A stretch of 64,000 nt of DNA from contig OZ244981.1 of assembly GCA_965223085.1 (NCBI GenBank), positions 3,038,001-3,102,000 on the forward strand. The letters are read 5' to 3'. Shown in pieces: positions 53,203 through 62,417 of the stretch. A model generated the notes under the pieces. It had not been told where the DNA came from and did no database searches. It saw only the letters and a list, made by a program, of their open reading frames with translations. The position numbers and the translations under genes are program-made. The stretch comes from CBDCVO01 sp965223085 (GTDB taxonomy: Bacteria > Pseudomonadota > Gammaproteobacteria > Ga0077536). Within the stretch, counting starts at the first letter, position 1, and each line of letters opens with the position of its first letter.

Positions 53203-53230
53203 TTCACTCACAAGCTGAGGGGCGTATAAT
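53203..53230 (+). promoter_or_regulatory. Sigma70-like promoter for the GlgC-like gene
   Basis: TTCACT (53203-53208), 16 nt spacer, then a perfect TATAAT (53225-53230). Transcription would begin near 53236, just before the chosen start at 53250. This also argues against the ATG at 53199 as start. Confidence 0.65.
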
Positions 53231-53249
53231 CCGCGCCTCTACTAAGACC

Positions 53250-54461
53250 ATGCTAATCTCAAATTTGACAGAAACAATGGTCACGGTGCTTGCCATCGGC
53301 GATGGCGCGGCGTTGCGACCGTTGACAACGCGACGTGCTACGGCGGCTTTGCCGTATGCGGGTAACTATCGCGTGATCGATTTTGCGCTAACCAATTGCC
53401 TGCACTCGGGGCTCCGGCGTATTACGGTGTTTACGCAGTTCAATTCTTTATCTTTGCAAAACCACTTGCGCGACGGTTGGTCCATTTTTAATACGGATTT
53501 GGGCGAGTTCGTGACGCCGGTGTCGCCGCCCGTGAGCGAACGCATGTCGATGTATACTGGCGCTGCCCACGCGTTATATCAAAACCTCTACCTTTTCGAT
53601 GGCCGGCGTGAAGACACGATATTAGTCGTTTCTGGGGAACAGATTTATCGCATGGACTATGCGGCGATTCTCGAGTATCACGCGGCAAAGAATGCGGTGG
53701 TTACGATTGCGCATGTCGATGAGCAAGCGCACGGCGCCGCGTTTCAGCAACGGTTTGTGCGTCGTGGCGATGAAGTGGTCGCAATTGTTGATGCCCAGGA
53801 CGCCGGCGAAAATGACAACACTTGCACCCCGATGGGTGTGTATTGTTTTCAGCGCGAGAAGTTGATCGAGATGCTCTTGCGCTTAGGCGAAGTCGGTACC
53901 AGGAATAAATCGATTATGGAGTTGATTCGAGACCAGACTTTAGACCGCCTACCGTGCATGGCCTATCGCTTTGGAGGCGAGTCGGGTCGGGTTTCGCAAG
54001 ATCGCTACTGGCGCACGCTATCAAACTTGGATCAATATTATCGCGCCAACATGGACTTGCTGGAACTCGAGCCAGCCTTGGATCTCTATCAAGCGGATTG
54101 GCCTATCCGGACCTATCAGACCCAACGTCCACCTGCACGCACTGTACCCGGACGATCATGCAATGAGGGAATTTGTGTTAATTCCATCGTTTCAGGCGGC
54201 GCGGTGATCGCGGGCGGTGGCGTGAGTCGCAGCGTTTTAGGTTCGCGTGTCTACATCGATGACGGTGCTACTGTTGAAGATGCGATCCTCTACACCGGCG
54301 TGTCGATCGGTGAAGGGGCGCGGGTACAGCATTGTATCTGCGATCGCAATGTCGCGATCCCCGCCTTCGAAGAAATCGGCATCGACCACAAAAAAGACGC
54401 GCAACGGTTTCACGTTACGCCCGAGGGCGTCGTGGTGATCGCTGGCGACCATGAATGGTGA
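53250..54461 (+). CDS. GlgC-like nucleotidyltransferase with lost catalytic residues
   Basis: A 403-residue homologue of glucose-1-phosphate adenylyltransferase (GlgC). Shape is retained: N-terminal Rossmann-like part (NYRVIDFALTNCLHSGLRRITV), WPIRTYQTQRPPAR, and a C-terminal left-handed beta-helix (SIVSGGAVIAGG, CDRNVAIP, DAQRFHVTPEGVVVI). The key sites are altered: the GGRGSRL loop is IGDGAAL, RAKPAV is RATAAL (lysine lost), the catalytic GDHIY is GEQIY, the EKP motif is absent, and YWRDVGT is YWRTLSN. So it is probably not an active pyrophosphorylase; a regulatory subunit like GlgD or plant large subunits is a model. It overlaps glcD. Confidence 0.85.
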   Translation: MLISNLTETMVTVLAIGDGAALRPLTTRRATAALPYAGNYRVIDFALTNCLHSGLRRITVFTQFNSLSLQNHLRDGWSIFNTDLGEFVTPVSPPVSERMSMYTGAAHALYQNLYLFDGRREDTILVVSGEQIYRMDYAAILEYHAAKNAVVTIAHVDEQAHGAAFQQRFVRRGDEVVAIVDAQDAGENDNTCTPMGVYCFQREKLIEMLLRLGEVGTRNKSIMELIRDQTLDRLPCMAYRFGGESGRVSQDRYWRTLSNLDQYYRANMDLLELEPALDLYQADWPIRTYQTQRPPARTVPGRSCNEGICVNSIVSGGAVIAGGGVSRSVLGSRVYIDDGATVEDAILYTGVSIGEGARVQHCICDRNVAIPAFEEIGIDHKKDAQRFHVTPEGVVVIAGDHEW

Positions 54462-55914
54462 CATGCTGACTGATTTTGTAGACGCGCTACGGCGCGATTT
54501 GCCGGCGGAAGTCGTGCTCGATGCCGATGTGTCTAAACGGCCTTATGAATGCGATGCGCTGTCTGCGTATCACACGATGCCCGGCGTTGTATGCCTGCCG
54601 CATACTTACGAGCAAGTCCGCACGGTGCTGAAACTCTGCGCACAACACAAGGTGCCGCTCGTGCCGCGCGGCGCCGGTACCGGGTTATCGGGCGGGGCTT
54701 TGCCCTTGGCCGATGGTTGCCTGCTCAGCTTGGCACGTTTCGATCGTATTCTCGATATAGACCCCGCCAACCGCAGCGCGCGCCTCGAGCCGGGTGTGCG
54801 CAATCTTGCCATCAGCGAGGCGGTTGCCGAGCACGGTTTGCATTATGCACCCGATCCGTCCTCGCAAATTGCCTGCTCCATAGGCGGCAATGTCGCGGAA
54901 AATTCGGGTGGCGTGCATTGCCTTAAATATGGTTTGACGGTGAACAACGTGCTAGGCTTGACGTGTTTACTCAGTGACGGCACGTGCTTAGAAATCGGTA
55001 GCGGTGGGCTCGACGACGTGGGACTCGATTTGCTCGCCTTGTTTAACGGCTCTGAAGGGCTGTTGGGCGTGATTATGGAAATCACGGTGAAACTATTGCC
55101 ACGACCAGCAGCGGCGCAGGTAGCCTTGGCGGCGTTCGACCAAGTCACTGCGGCTGGGGACGCGGTAGCAGCAATTATTACGGCTGGTATCGTGCCCGCG
55201 GGCCTCGAGATGATGGATGCCCTAGCTATCCAATGCGCGGAAGATTATTGCGGTGCCGGCTATCCTCGCGATGCAGCGGCGATATTATTGTGTGAGCTCG
55301 ACGGCACGGCCGTCGAAGTAGCAACCGACGTCGAACGCGTTAGCACACTTTTTGCGCACTACGGCGCCACCAGTACCCGCCTGTCACGCACGACAGCGGA
55401 GCGCGAACGATTGTGGCTAGGCCGCAAATCCGCCTTCCCCGCGATGGGACGCATCGCGCCGGACTACTACTGCATGGACGGCACGATCCCGAAACGAGAA
55501 TTAGCGCGGGTCTTGACCCGCATCAGCGAACTTTCTAGGCACTATGGTCTACCGGTTGCAAACGTTTTTCACGCCGGGGACGGTAACCTACATCCGCTCA
55601 TTGCTTACGACGCTAATGATGATCGTCAACTTGAGACGGCCGAAACATTGGGCGCGAAGATCCTCGAATTGTGCCTCGAATGTGGCGGCACGATCACCGG
55701 CGAGCACGGCGTAGGGGTAGAGAAGCTCGACCAAATGTGCGTTCAGTTCGGTGCCGCAGAATTGACGAGTTTCCACCGCGTAAAAAGCGCTTGTGATACA
55801 GTTGGTATCTTGAATCCGGGTCGCGCTGTGCCGAGCTTACGCCGCTGTGCGGAATTCGGCGCCATGCACGTGCACGCCGCGACGCCCCCGCATCCCACCT
55901 TAGAGCGATTCTAA
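54451..55914 (+). CDS. FAD-linked oxidase, GlcD-like
   Basis: A 487-residue flavoprotein of the glycolate oxidase GlcD/D-lactate dehydrogenase family. PCMH-type FAD-binding: VPRGAGTGLSGGALP, 'DPSSQIACSIGGNVAENSGG' (in part); C-terminal cap: NVFHAGDGNLHP and GEHGVGVEK. In glycolate oxidase it works with GlcE and the iron-sulfur GlcF; neither is here, so it may be a stand-alone D-2-hydroxyacid dehydrogenase or need partners elsewhere. Start at 54451 overlaps the upstream gene by 11 nt; an ATG at 54463 is an alternative. Confidence 0.88.
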   Translation: MNGDMLTDFVDALRRDLPAEVVLDADVSKRPYECDALSAYHTMPGVVCLPHTYEQVRTVLKLCAQHKVPLVPRGAGTGLSGGALPLADGCLLSLARFDRILDIDPANRSARLEPGVRNLAISEAVAEHGLHYAPDPSSQIACSIGGNVAENSGGVHCLKYGLTVNNVLGLTCLLSDGTCLEIGSGGLDDVGLDLLALFNGSEGLLGVIMEITVKLLPRPAAAQVALAAFDQVTAAGDAVAAIITAGIVPAGLEMMDALAIQCAEDYCGAGYPRDAAAILLCELDGTAVEVATDVERVSTLFAHYGATSTRLSRTTAERERLWLGRKSAFPAMGRIAPDYYCMDGTIPKRELARVLTRISELSRHYGLPVANVFHAGDGNLHPLIAYDANDDRQLETAETLGAKILELCLECGGTITGEHGVGVEKLDQMCVQFGAAELTSFHRVKSACDTVGILNPGRAVPSLRRCAEFGAMHVHAATPPHPTLERF

Positions 55915-55935
55915 ATTCTAAGTCGTGCACGTGGG

Positions 55936-57381
55936 CTAAGTAGTCGTTCCACCCACAGTTAAACCGTCTATTCGCAGAGTAGGTTGGCCGACCCCCACGG
56001 GCACGCTTTGGCCGTCTTTGCCGCAGGTGCCGACGCCGTTGTCGAGCGCGAGATCATTGCCGACGGCGGTGACCCGGGTAAGCACGTCGGGGCCGTTACC
56101 GATCAAGGTGGCACCCTTCACGGGCGCGCTAATCTTGCCCCCTTCGATCAGATAGGCTTCGCTGGCGGCAAATACGAACTTGCCGTTGGTGATATCAACT
56201 TGGCCGCCGCCGAAATTAACGGCGTAAAGACCGCGTTCAACCGCGGCGATGATTTCTTCTGGCTCGCGCTCGCCCGCCAGCATCACGGTGTTTGTCATGC
56301 GTGGCAGAGGGCGGTGCGCATACGATTGACGGCGCCCGTTGCCGGTCGAGGCAACGCCCATGAGGCGGGCGTTGTGCTTATCCTGCAAATAGCCCTTCAG
56401 AATGCCGTTTTCAATTAGCACCGTGCGTTGCCCAGGCGTACCTTCGTCGTCTACCGACAGCGAACCGCGTCGCAGCGGCAACGTCGCATCGTCGACAACT
56501 GTGCAGGCATCGCTGGCGACGCGATCGCCCAGACGGCCACTGAACGCCGAGGTGCCTTTGCGGTTGAAGTCGCCTTCTAGCCCATGGCCAATTGCCTCGT
56601 GCAAGAGGATCCCCGGCCAGCCGGGGCCGAGTACAACCGTCATTTCCCCCGCAGGGGCGGCGATTGCCTCGAGTGCACATAGCGCTTGCCGTAGTGCCTC
56701 ATCAGCGATGTCAAAACCCGCATTATTGCGCATCAACGGCTGATAGTCGTGGCGGCCACCACCCCCGAAACGGGCGGTTTCACGCCGTCCTTGCTGCTCG
56801 ACGATAACGCTACAGTTCAAACGCACTAGTGGCCGCACATCAGCGGCCAGCGTACCGTCCGCGGCGACATAGAGAATATGGGTGTGACTGCCGATGAGAC
56901 TGGCGTTGACTTCGCGTACCCGCGGATCTGCGTTGCGTAGACGTCGATCAATATTCTGCAGCAGCGTAATCTTTTCATCGGCTTCGATCCTTGTCAGCGG
57001 GTCCTCGTAGGAGTACAAACTCGCTAAGGCTAGCGGCGCATCGACTTGCACACGTTTGTCTTGACCCTGGGCGGTAATCGCGCGCGCAGCCTGGGCGGCG
57101 TTATGCAAAGCCGTCAGTGATAACGCGTCGGAATATGCAAAGCCGGTACGTTCCCCCGTGACTGCGCGTACCCCGACCCCCTGGTCGAGTGCGAAGCTAC
57201 CTGCCTTGACGCGACTGTCTTCCAGGCTCCACGATTCCGTACGGACATATTCGAAGTACAGGTCGCATAAATCCACACCACGGCCACATAGCTTGCCGAG
57301 CACGGTTTCCAGGTCATGCAAATCGAGCCCGGTTGGTGCCAGCAGTTCGCGCGTCGCGCTTTCTAGCGAAGCGGTATGCAT
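55936..57381 (-). CDS. tldD: Metalloprotease TldD
   Basis: TldD pairs with TldE/PmbA to form a zinc peptidase that degrades unfolded small peptides and matures peptide toxins or gyrase inhibitors. The protein is 481 residues from the chosen ATG at 57379-57381, the same length as E. coli TldD, with HEAIGHGLEGDF as its metal-binding motif and GSYNIDQGVGVRA-like GSFALDQGVGVRAVTGERTGFAY (in part). The longer in-frame extension to 57561 lacks homology. Its usual neighbour yhdP is 4.4 kb away, separated by rng and two inserted plus-strand genes. Confidence 0.95.
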   Translation of the reverse strand: MHTASLESATRELLAPTGLDLHDLETVLGKLCGRGVDLCDLYFEYVRTESWSLEDSRVKAGSFALDQGVGVRAVTGERTGFAYSDALSLTALHNAAQAARAITAQGQDKRVQVDAPLALASLYSYEDPLTRIEADEKITLLQNIDRRLRNADPRVREVNASLIGSHTHILYVAADGTLAADVRPLVRLNCSVIVEQQGRRETARFGGGGRHDYQPLMRNNAGFDIADEALRQALCALEAIAAPAGEMTVVLGPGWPGILLHEAIGHGLEGDFNRKGTSAFSGRLGDRVASDACTVVDDATLPLRRGSLSVDDEGTPGQRTVLIENGILKGYLQDKHNARLMGVASTGNGRRQSYAHRPLPRMTNTVMLAGEREPEEIIAAVERGLYAVNFGGGQVDITNGKFVFAASEAYLIEGGKISAPVKGATLIGNGPDVLTRVTAVGNDLALDNGVGTCGKDGQSVPVGVGQPTLRIDGLTVGGTTT

Positions 57382-57598
57382 CGTGAACGCTTCAAAATCT
57401 GAGCCCATACGAGTTATTTTCTCATGTTTGCGTGGGTTGCTCACGAGTTTCGTGTAGGATTGCGTGCCGTCTGAGCCGTGTGCAGCAGCGGGCACGATGA
57501 TTCCGTTGCCCAGTGTAGCAGGCGGCACGACGCCAAGACATGCAGAGAACGATGATCCCAACAGCCGATTTTAGAACCGCTAGTAAACGTTCGTGACG

Positions 57599-58789
57599 AT
57601 GGAATTCTCTCGCATTCAGCGCTTACCGCCCTATGTCTTCGATGAAGTGGCGAAATTGAAATATACGGCGCGGCGACGCGGTGAGGACATCATTGATTTC
57701 GGCATGGGCAATCCCGATCAGGCAACGCCGGCCCATATCGTCGCTAAACTCGTCGAAGTAGCGCAGCGCGATGATACCCATCGCTATTCGACCTCGCGGG
57801 GAATTCCACGGCTACGGCGCGCCATTTGCCGCTGGTATCGTTCTCGCTACGGTGTCGAGCTGGACCCCGAGAGCGAGGCGATCGTCTCGATCGGCTCAAA
57901 GGAAGGCATCGCGCATTTGGCTTTAGCGACCATGGAACGTGGCGATGCCGTGTTAGTGCCGAATCCTTCATATCCCATCCACCCTTACGGTTTTGTTATC
58001 GCGGGTGCCGACATTCGCCATGTCCCCATCGGACCGGGTATCGATTTTTTTGCTGAATTGCACAAAGCGATTCGCGACAGTTGGCCGCGACCGAAAATGT
58101 TATTGCTCAATTTTCCCAGCAATCCAACTACGCAGTGTGTGGACCTCGACTTTTTCACGCGCGTTATAAGCATCGCGCGCGAACATCAGATTTACGTCGT
58201 GCATGATCTGGCATACGCGGATCTTGTCTTCGATGATTATCAAGCGCCTTCGATCATGCAAGTGGCCGGCGCCATCGATATCGCGGTGGAGTTCTATACG
58301 CTCTCGAAGAGCTATAACATGCCTGGGTGGCGGGTTGGGTTCATGGTCGGGAATCGCGATCTGGTGCACGCGCTAGCGCGCCTGAAATCGTATCTCGACT
58401 ATGGCATATTTACACCGATTCAGGTCGCGGCTATCAGCGCTTTAGAGGGCCCGCAGGCGTGTGTGGCGGAGATCCGAGAAACCTATCGTCGGCGTCGCGA
58501 CGTCTTGTGCGACGGGCTCAACGATGCCGGTTGGGATGTGGCGCTGCCGCAGGGCACGATGTTCGTGTGGGCGCGCATCCCGGAACCGTGGCGCACGCTC
58601 GGCTCTTTAGAATTTTCCAAACGGCTGCTCCTGGAGGCGAAAGTAGCTGTTTCCCCGGGAGTTGGTTTTGGATCTTACGGCGATCAATACGTGCGTTTTG
58701 CCCTAATCGAAAATCCCCATCGAACACGCCAGGCCATTCGCGGTATCCGGGCGATGCTGCGGGACTCGGCGCACGTGGTCGGGAACTAG
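57599..58789 (+). CDS. alaC: Alanine transaminase (AlaC-like class I/II aminotransferase)
   Basis: A 396-residue PLP aminotransferase. It has 'DFGMGNPDQATPAHIVAKL', IVSIGSKEGIAHLALA, 'PNPSYPIHPYGFVIAGADI' (in part), the PLP lysine in TLSKSYNMPGWRVGF, and 'ISPGVGFG'-like SPGVGFGSYGDQYVRFAL. AlaC makes alanine from pyruvate and glutamate; this subgroup commonly precedes homoserine dehydrogenase. It is 68 nt upstream of hom and may share its transcript. Confidence 0.9.
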   Translation: MEFSRIQRLPPYVFDEVAKLKYTARRRGEDIIDFGMGNPDQATPAHIVAKLVEVAQRDDTHRYSTSRGIPRLRRAICRWYRSRYGVELDPESEAIVSIGSKEGIAHLALATMERGDAVLVPNPSYPIHPYGFVIAGADIRHVPIGPGIDFFAELHKAIRDSWPRPKMLLLNFPSNPTTQCVDLDFFTRVISIAREHQIYVVHDLAYADLVFDDYQAPSIMQVAGAIDIAVEFYTLSKSYNMPGWRVGFMVGNRDLVHALARLKSYLDYGIFTPIQVAAISALEGPQACVAEIRETYRRRRDVLCDGLNDAGWDVALPQGTMFVWARIPEPWRTLGSLEFSKRLLLEAKVAVSPGVGFGSYGDQYVRFALIENPHRTRQAIRGIRAMLRDSAHVVGN

Positions 58790-58857
58790 TTCGAGGTGGC
58801 TCTGTTCTCGGTAACAGCTTGGAGCACCGCACAGCGGTACTGGAGCGAGTGCGAAAT

Positions 58858-60177
58858 ATGAACAACAACTTAGCACCAGTAAAAATCGGTGTATTGGGTT
58901 TAGGTACGGTAGGCGCCGGCACGATTACCGTGCTGAGACGTAACGCCGACCTCATAAGTGCCCGCGCCGGGCGCCGTGTCGAGGTCATTACCGCCAGTGC
59001 CCAGGATTTGAACAAACCCCGAGAATGCGACTTATCCGGTATTGAATTGCGTAGCGATCCCTTTAGCGTGGTCGCCGATCCGCGCGTGGAAATCGTGGTC
59101 GAACTTATCGGTGGGCTGGCGCCGGCAGGTGAACTCGTGTTGCGGGCCTTGGCCCAAGGTAAACATGTCGTGACGGCGAACAAGGCCCTCATTGCACGCC
59201 ACGGCAACGAAGTCTTCGCTACCGCCCGCGATGCAGGTTTGATGGTGGCTTTTGAGGCGGCAGTCGCCGGTGGCATTCCGGTGATTAAAGTGATGCGCGA
59301 AGCCTTGGCGGGCAATAAGGTCAATTGGCTCGCCGGGATCATAAACGGGACCTGCAATTTTATCCTCTCGGCAATGCGTGACGCCGGCGCTGATTTCGAT
59401 GTCGTGCTCGCAGACGCACAGCGCCGTGGTTATGCCGAAGCCGATCCTGCATTCGATGTCGATGGTATCGACGCGGCGCATAAGTTGACGATTTTGGCGG
59501 CCATTGCCTTCGGTATCCCGTTGCAATTCGAGCGTGTCTACGTGGAAGGTATTCGCGGCATTACCCGCGATGATGTTGCCTACGCCGAACGGCTTGGCTA
59601 CCACATTAAGCACCTCGGTATTGCGCGCCAGACGACGCGTGGTGTTGAGTTACGTGTCCATCCCACGCTGGTCCCGGCGCAACGCGCGCTGGCACACATC
59701 GACGGGGTGATCAACGCGGTCACGATCGATGGCGACGCGGTTGGCCCGATTCTCCTCTCGGGGCCCGGGGCCGGGGCAGAACCGACTGCCTCGGCCGTCG
59801 TCGGCGATATAGTTGACGTGGTTCGCGCCTTGACTACCGATCCGGATAATCGCGTGCCCCACCTCGCGTTTCAGCCGGGCACGGTCGAAGATGTCCAGGT
59901 GATGGATATAACAGATGTCGAGACCGCTTATTACTTGCGCTTGCTGGCCTGCGACGAACCGGGCGTGCTAGCCGACGTAACCCGGATCTTGGGTGATCGC
60001 GAAATCAGTATCGAGGCAATCATCCAGTTGGAAGGGGATCCCGCTGCGCACGCTGTCCCGGTCGCGATCCTAACTCGACGGATCCGCGAGCAGGCAATGA
60101 ATAGCGCGATCGCGCAAATTGAGGCATTGGCGGCCATTCGTGGCCCCGTTATTCGTATTCGCATGGAGCCGCTGTAG
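58858..60177 (+). CDS. hom: Homoserine dehydrogenase
   Basis: Third step toward threonine and methionine: aspartate semialdehyde to homoserine. The 439-residue monofunctional enzyme has an NAD(P)-binding GLGTVGAGT, 'VTANKALIARHG', VAGGIPVIKVMREALAGN, 'INGTCNFILSAM', and a C-terminal ACT domain (LLACDEPGVLADVTRILGD). The ATG at 58858 matches the family N-terminus KIGVLGLGTVG; the frame is open upstream inside alaC but that is a shadow. It is 8 nt before thrC. Confidence 0.96.
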   Translation: MNNNLAPVKIGVLGLGTVGAGTITVLRRNADLISARAGRRVEVITASAQDLNKPRECDLSGIELRSDPFSVVADPRVEIVVELIGGLAPAGELVLRALAQGKHVVTANKALIARHGNEVFATARDAGLMVAFEAAVAGGIPVIKVMREALAGNKVNWLAGIINGTCNFILSAMRDAGADFDVVLADAQRRGYAEADPAFDVDGIDAAHKLTILAAIAFGIPLQFERVYVEGIRGITRDDVAYAERLGYHIKHLGIARQTTRGVELRVHPTLVPAQRALAHIDGVINAVTIDGDAVGPILLSGPGAGAEPTASAVVGDIVDVVRALTTDPDNRVPHLAFQPGTVEDVQVMDITDVETAYYLRLLACDEPGVLADVTRILGDREISIEAIIQLEGDPAAHAVPVAILTRRIREQAMNSAIAQIEALAAIRGPVIRIRMEPL

Positions 60178-60185
60178 GCAGCGTG

Positions 60186-61331
60186 ATGACGATGGGCGCA
60201 GATAATTGCCGCGGCGTGATCGACCGTTATCGCGACCGCCTCCCGGTGGCCGAGGACGCGCGCGTCATTTCCTTGTGCGAAGGCAACACACCGCTGATTC
60301 CGCTGCGCAATTTGCCGCGTGAGTTTGGTCACGACGTGACGGTCTATGCAAAGTTCGAAGGTTTGAATCCCACCGGGTCGTTCAAAGATCGCGGCATGAC
60401 GATGGCTGTTACGCAAGCGGTGGCTAGCGGGACTGAGGCGATTATTTGTGCCTCGACCGGTAATACCTCGGCTGCAGCTGCTGCTTACGCAGCGCGTGCC
60501 GGGATCCGCGCATTTGTGCTGATCCCGGAAGGAAAGATCGCCCTGGGCAAACTAGCCCAGGCAATGATTCAAGGCGCCGTCGTAGTTCAAATTAAGGGCA
60601 ACTTCGATGACGGTATGCGCATCGTGAAAGATATGGCCGATGTTGCCCCGATCACGATCGTTAACTCGATCAATCCCTATCGCCTCCAGGGCCAAAAAAC
60701 GGCCGCTTTTGAAGTCTGCGATGAACTCGGACGCGCGCCAGACTTTCATTGCATCCCGGTCGGCAATGCGGGCAACATCAGCGCCTACTGGACTGGCTTT
60801 AGTGAATATGCGGGATTTCTCCCCAAAACGGCGGCGTGCAGCTATTGCACGGACAGCTGTGCGTTTCAACGACCAGCGGTCGTAGACTCGCGACCGCGCA
60901 TGCTAGGCTATCAAGCTGCGGGCGCAGCGCCGTTTCTCGCTGGTAAAGCAATCGCTGAGCCGGAGACGGTGGCCACCGCGATCCGCATTGGTGCGCCGCA
61001 GTCATGGGATTTGGCATGGGCCGCCGTGAATGAATCAGGCGGCTGGTTCGATGCTTTGAGCGATAGCGAGATTCTCGCAGCGCAGCGACTCCTGGGACAG
61101 CACGAAGGCTTGTTTTGTGAGCCGGCTTCCGCAATTTCGGTGGCGGGGTTACGCCGCGACTTAGACCGCGGCAAAATTCCCGCGGGCGCGGTCGTCACCT
61201 GCACGTTGACGGGGCATGGGCTGAAAGATCCGGATACCGCCATTGCACAAAGCCGCGGCGCGGTGCTCGAAGTGCCGGCGACGCTCGAGGCCGTTAAACG
61301 CGCGATTCTGGATCAACTACCTGTGGGTTGA
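60186..61331 (+). CDS. thrC: Threonine synthase, with a cysteine-rich insertion
   Basis: PLP enzyme converting O-phosphohomoserine to threonine. Conserved sites: SLCEGNTPLIPL, the PLP lysine in NPTGSFKDRGM, CASTGNTSAAAAAYAARAG (in part), GNAGNISAYW, and AIRIGAPQSWDLAW. Between GFSEYA and RPRMLGYQAAGAAP it carries about 25 residues not usual in this short form, including ACSYCTDSC (a C-x2-C-x3-C pattern). The rest is normal, so the enzyme may still work. GTG at 60183 or ATG at 60192 are other starts. Confidence 0.93.
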   Translation: MTMGADNCRGVIDRYRDRLPVAEDARVISLCEGNTPLIPLRNLPREFGHDVTVYAKFEGLNPTGSFKDRGMTMAVTQAVASGTEAIICASTGNTSAAAAAYAARAGIRAFVLIPEGKIALGKLAQAMIQGAVVVQIKGNFDDGMRIVKDMADVAPITIVNSINPYRLQGQKTAAFEVCDELGRAPDFHCIPVGNAGNISAYWTGFSEYAGFLPKTAACSYCTDSCAFQRPAVVDSRPRMLGYQAAGAAPFLAGKAIAEPETVATAIRIGAPQSWDLAWAAVNESGGWFDALSDSEILAAQRLLGQHEGLFCEPASAISVAGLRRDLDRGKIPAGAVVTCTLTGHGLKDPDTAIAQSRGAVLEVPATLEAVKRAILDQLPVG

Positions 61332-61400
61332 TCTGCGAAGGAAATATAACGAGGCCGGCGTGGCTGCCGCCGCTCGGCTCGGGGAGATTAACATCAGACT

Positions 61401-62417
61401 ATGCGCCGGCTCCAGTTACTCGTGCCGCAACTCCAAGTCGTCGCGGGCGCTGTCGCGGCGGAAAGTAGTGAGCTTGCGAGGTGTTTGGGTCGCGCACATA
61501 CGCGTCGTGTCGGCGAGCTTGATCTCGATGCGCAACTTTTTGCGGCTTTTGGTTTGGCGAGCGCAGCCCAAGACAATTTGCCCATCGCGCCTTTGACTGC
61601 GGCGATCGACCTAGATGCGCCCGCTGATGATTATCTACGCTGTGACCCGGTGCATTTGCACGCCGATCCGACCCGCGTGTTTTTATTCGATCAGCGTTTT
61701 TTTGAGCTCACCGATCACGAGGCGGATGCATTGATCGAGCGACTTAATTTCGAAGCGCCGGAGTTGCGTTTGTGTCGTGGTCGACATCCCGGGCGTTGGT
61801 ATGCACGACCCCGTTTTGCGCTACCGGCGCGGTTGCCGTCGCCACAACGACAATGCGGTCGTCCGCTCGTGTTGGCCGCTCCGATTGACGCCGTCACGCG
61901 GCGTTTGCATGCCCTATATAATCGACTGCAAATGGCCTTGTTCGAACATCCGGTGAATCGTGCTCGCGAGGCGCGCGGTGAGTTGGCGCTCAACGGCGTG
62001 TGCCTTTGGGGCGCGCCTCGCCAGCAACGGCAACCACAGTCATCGAACACGATTGCGCTCGGTGATGACGTCGTCTTAGCGGGCCTCGCCCAACGCTGTG
62101 ATATTCCCTGGGAGCCGTCCTGCAACTACCAAGACCTAGCGGCACGTGGGGAGTTTGATGCGGCGATCGTCGTGCCCCTGCCGACGCCGGGGCGTGAAGT
62201 CGCGCCTAATCGGGTGGCGGTCGGTTTAGAAACACTCGCGCTCGACTGGATCGCGCCGGCGATGAGCGCGCTTCGGCGCGGACGGTTACGCTTGCTGGAG
62301 GTGCACACTAAAGACACGCACTATCTGCTCGATCGCTGGCGTAGCTGGCGCTGGTGGCGCCGACCTCGCGCCGTTGGGCTGCTTACCGAGGGTTTATCGA
62401 TGCCGCGGAGGGCGTAA
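61401..62417 (+). CDS. RpfE-like protein (phosphoglycerate-mutase-like annotation)
   Basis: A 338-residue protein matching the RpfE type known from the Xanthomonas rpf region, where it is also next to recJ. Features: N-terminal VPQLQVV, 'HLHADPTRVFLFDQRFFELTDHEADALIERLN' (in part), LQMALFEHPVNRAREARGELALNGVCLWG (in part) and DWIAPAMSALRRGRLRLLEV. It is sometimes labelled phosphoglycerate mutase by remote homology, but the mutase catalytic residues are not evident. Role unknown; adjacency to recJ is conserved. Its TAA directly abuts the recJ ATG. Confidence 0.82.
   Translation: MRRLQLLVPQLQVVAGAVAAESSELARCLGRAHTRRVGELDLDAQLFAAFGLASAAQDNLPIAPLTAAIDLDAPADDYLRCDPVHLHADPTRVFLFDQRFFELTDHEADALIERLNFEAPELRLCRGRHPGRWYARPRFALPARLPSPQRQCGRPLVLAAPIDAVTRRLHALYNRLQMALFEHPVNRAREARGELALNGVCLWGAPRQQRQPQSSNTIALGDDVVLAGLAQRCDIPWEPSCNYQDLAARGEFDAAIVVPLPTPGREVAPNRVAVGLETLALDWIAPAMSALRRGRLRLLEVHTKDTHYLLDRWRSWRWWRRPRAVGLLTEGLSMPRRA

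Noticed and set aside
53199..53249. Earlier ATG start for the GlgC-like gene
   Set aside because: It lies upstream of the best sigma70-like promoter, and the extra residues are not family-like.
58327..58857. In-frame upstream extension of hom
   Set aside because: It lies inside alaC in another frame and has no homology; the hom N-terminus is complete from 58858.
58518..59357. Minus-strand open frame of 279 codons
   Set aside because: Opposite to alaC and hom; composition is Ser/Thr/Pro/Ala-rich as expected for antisense of GC-rich genes.
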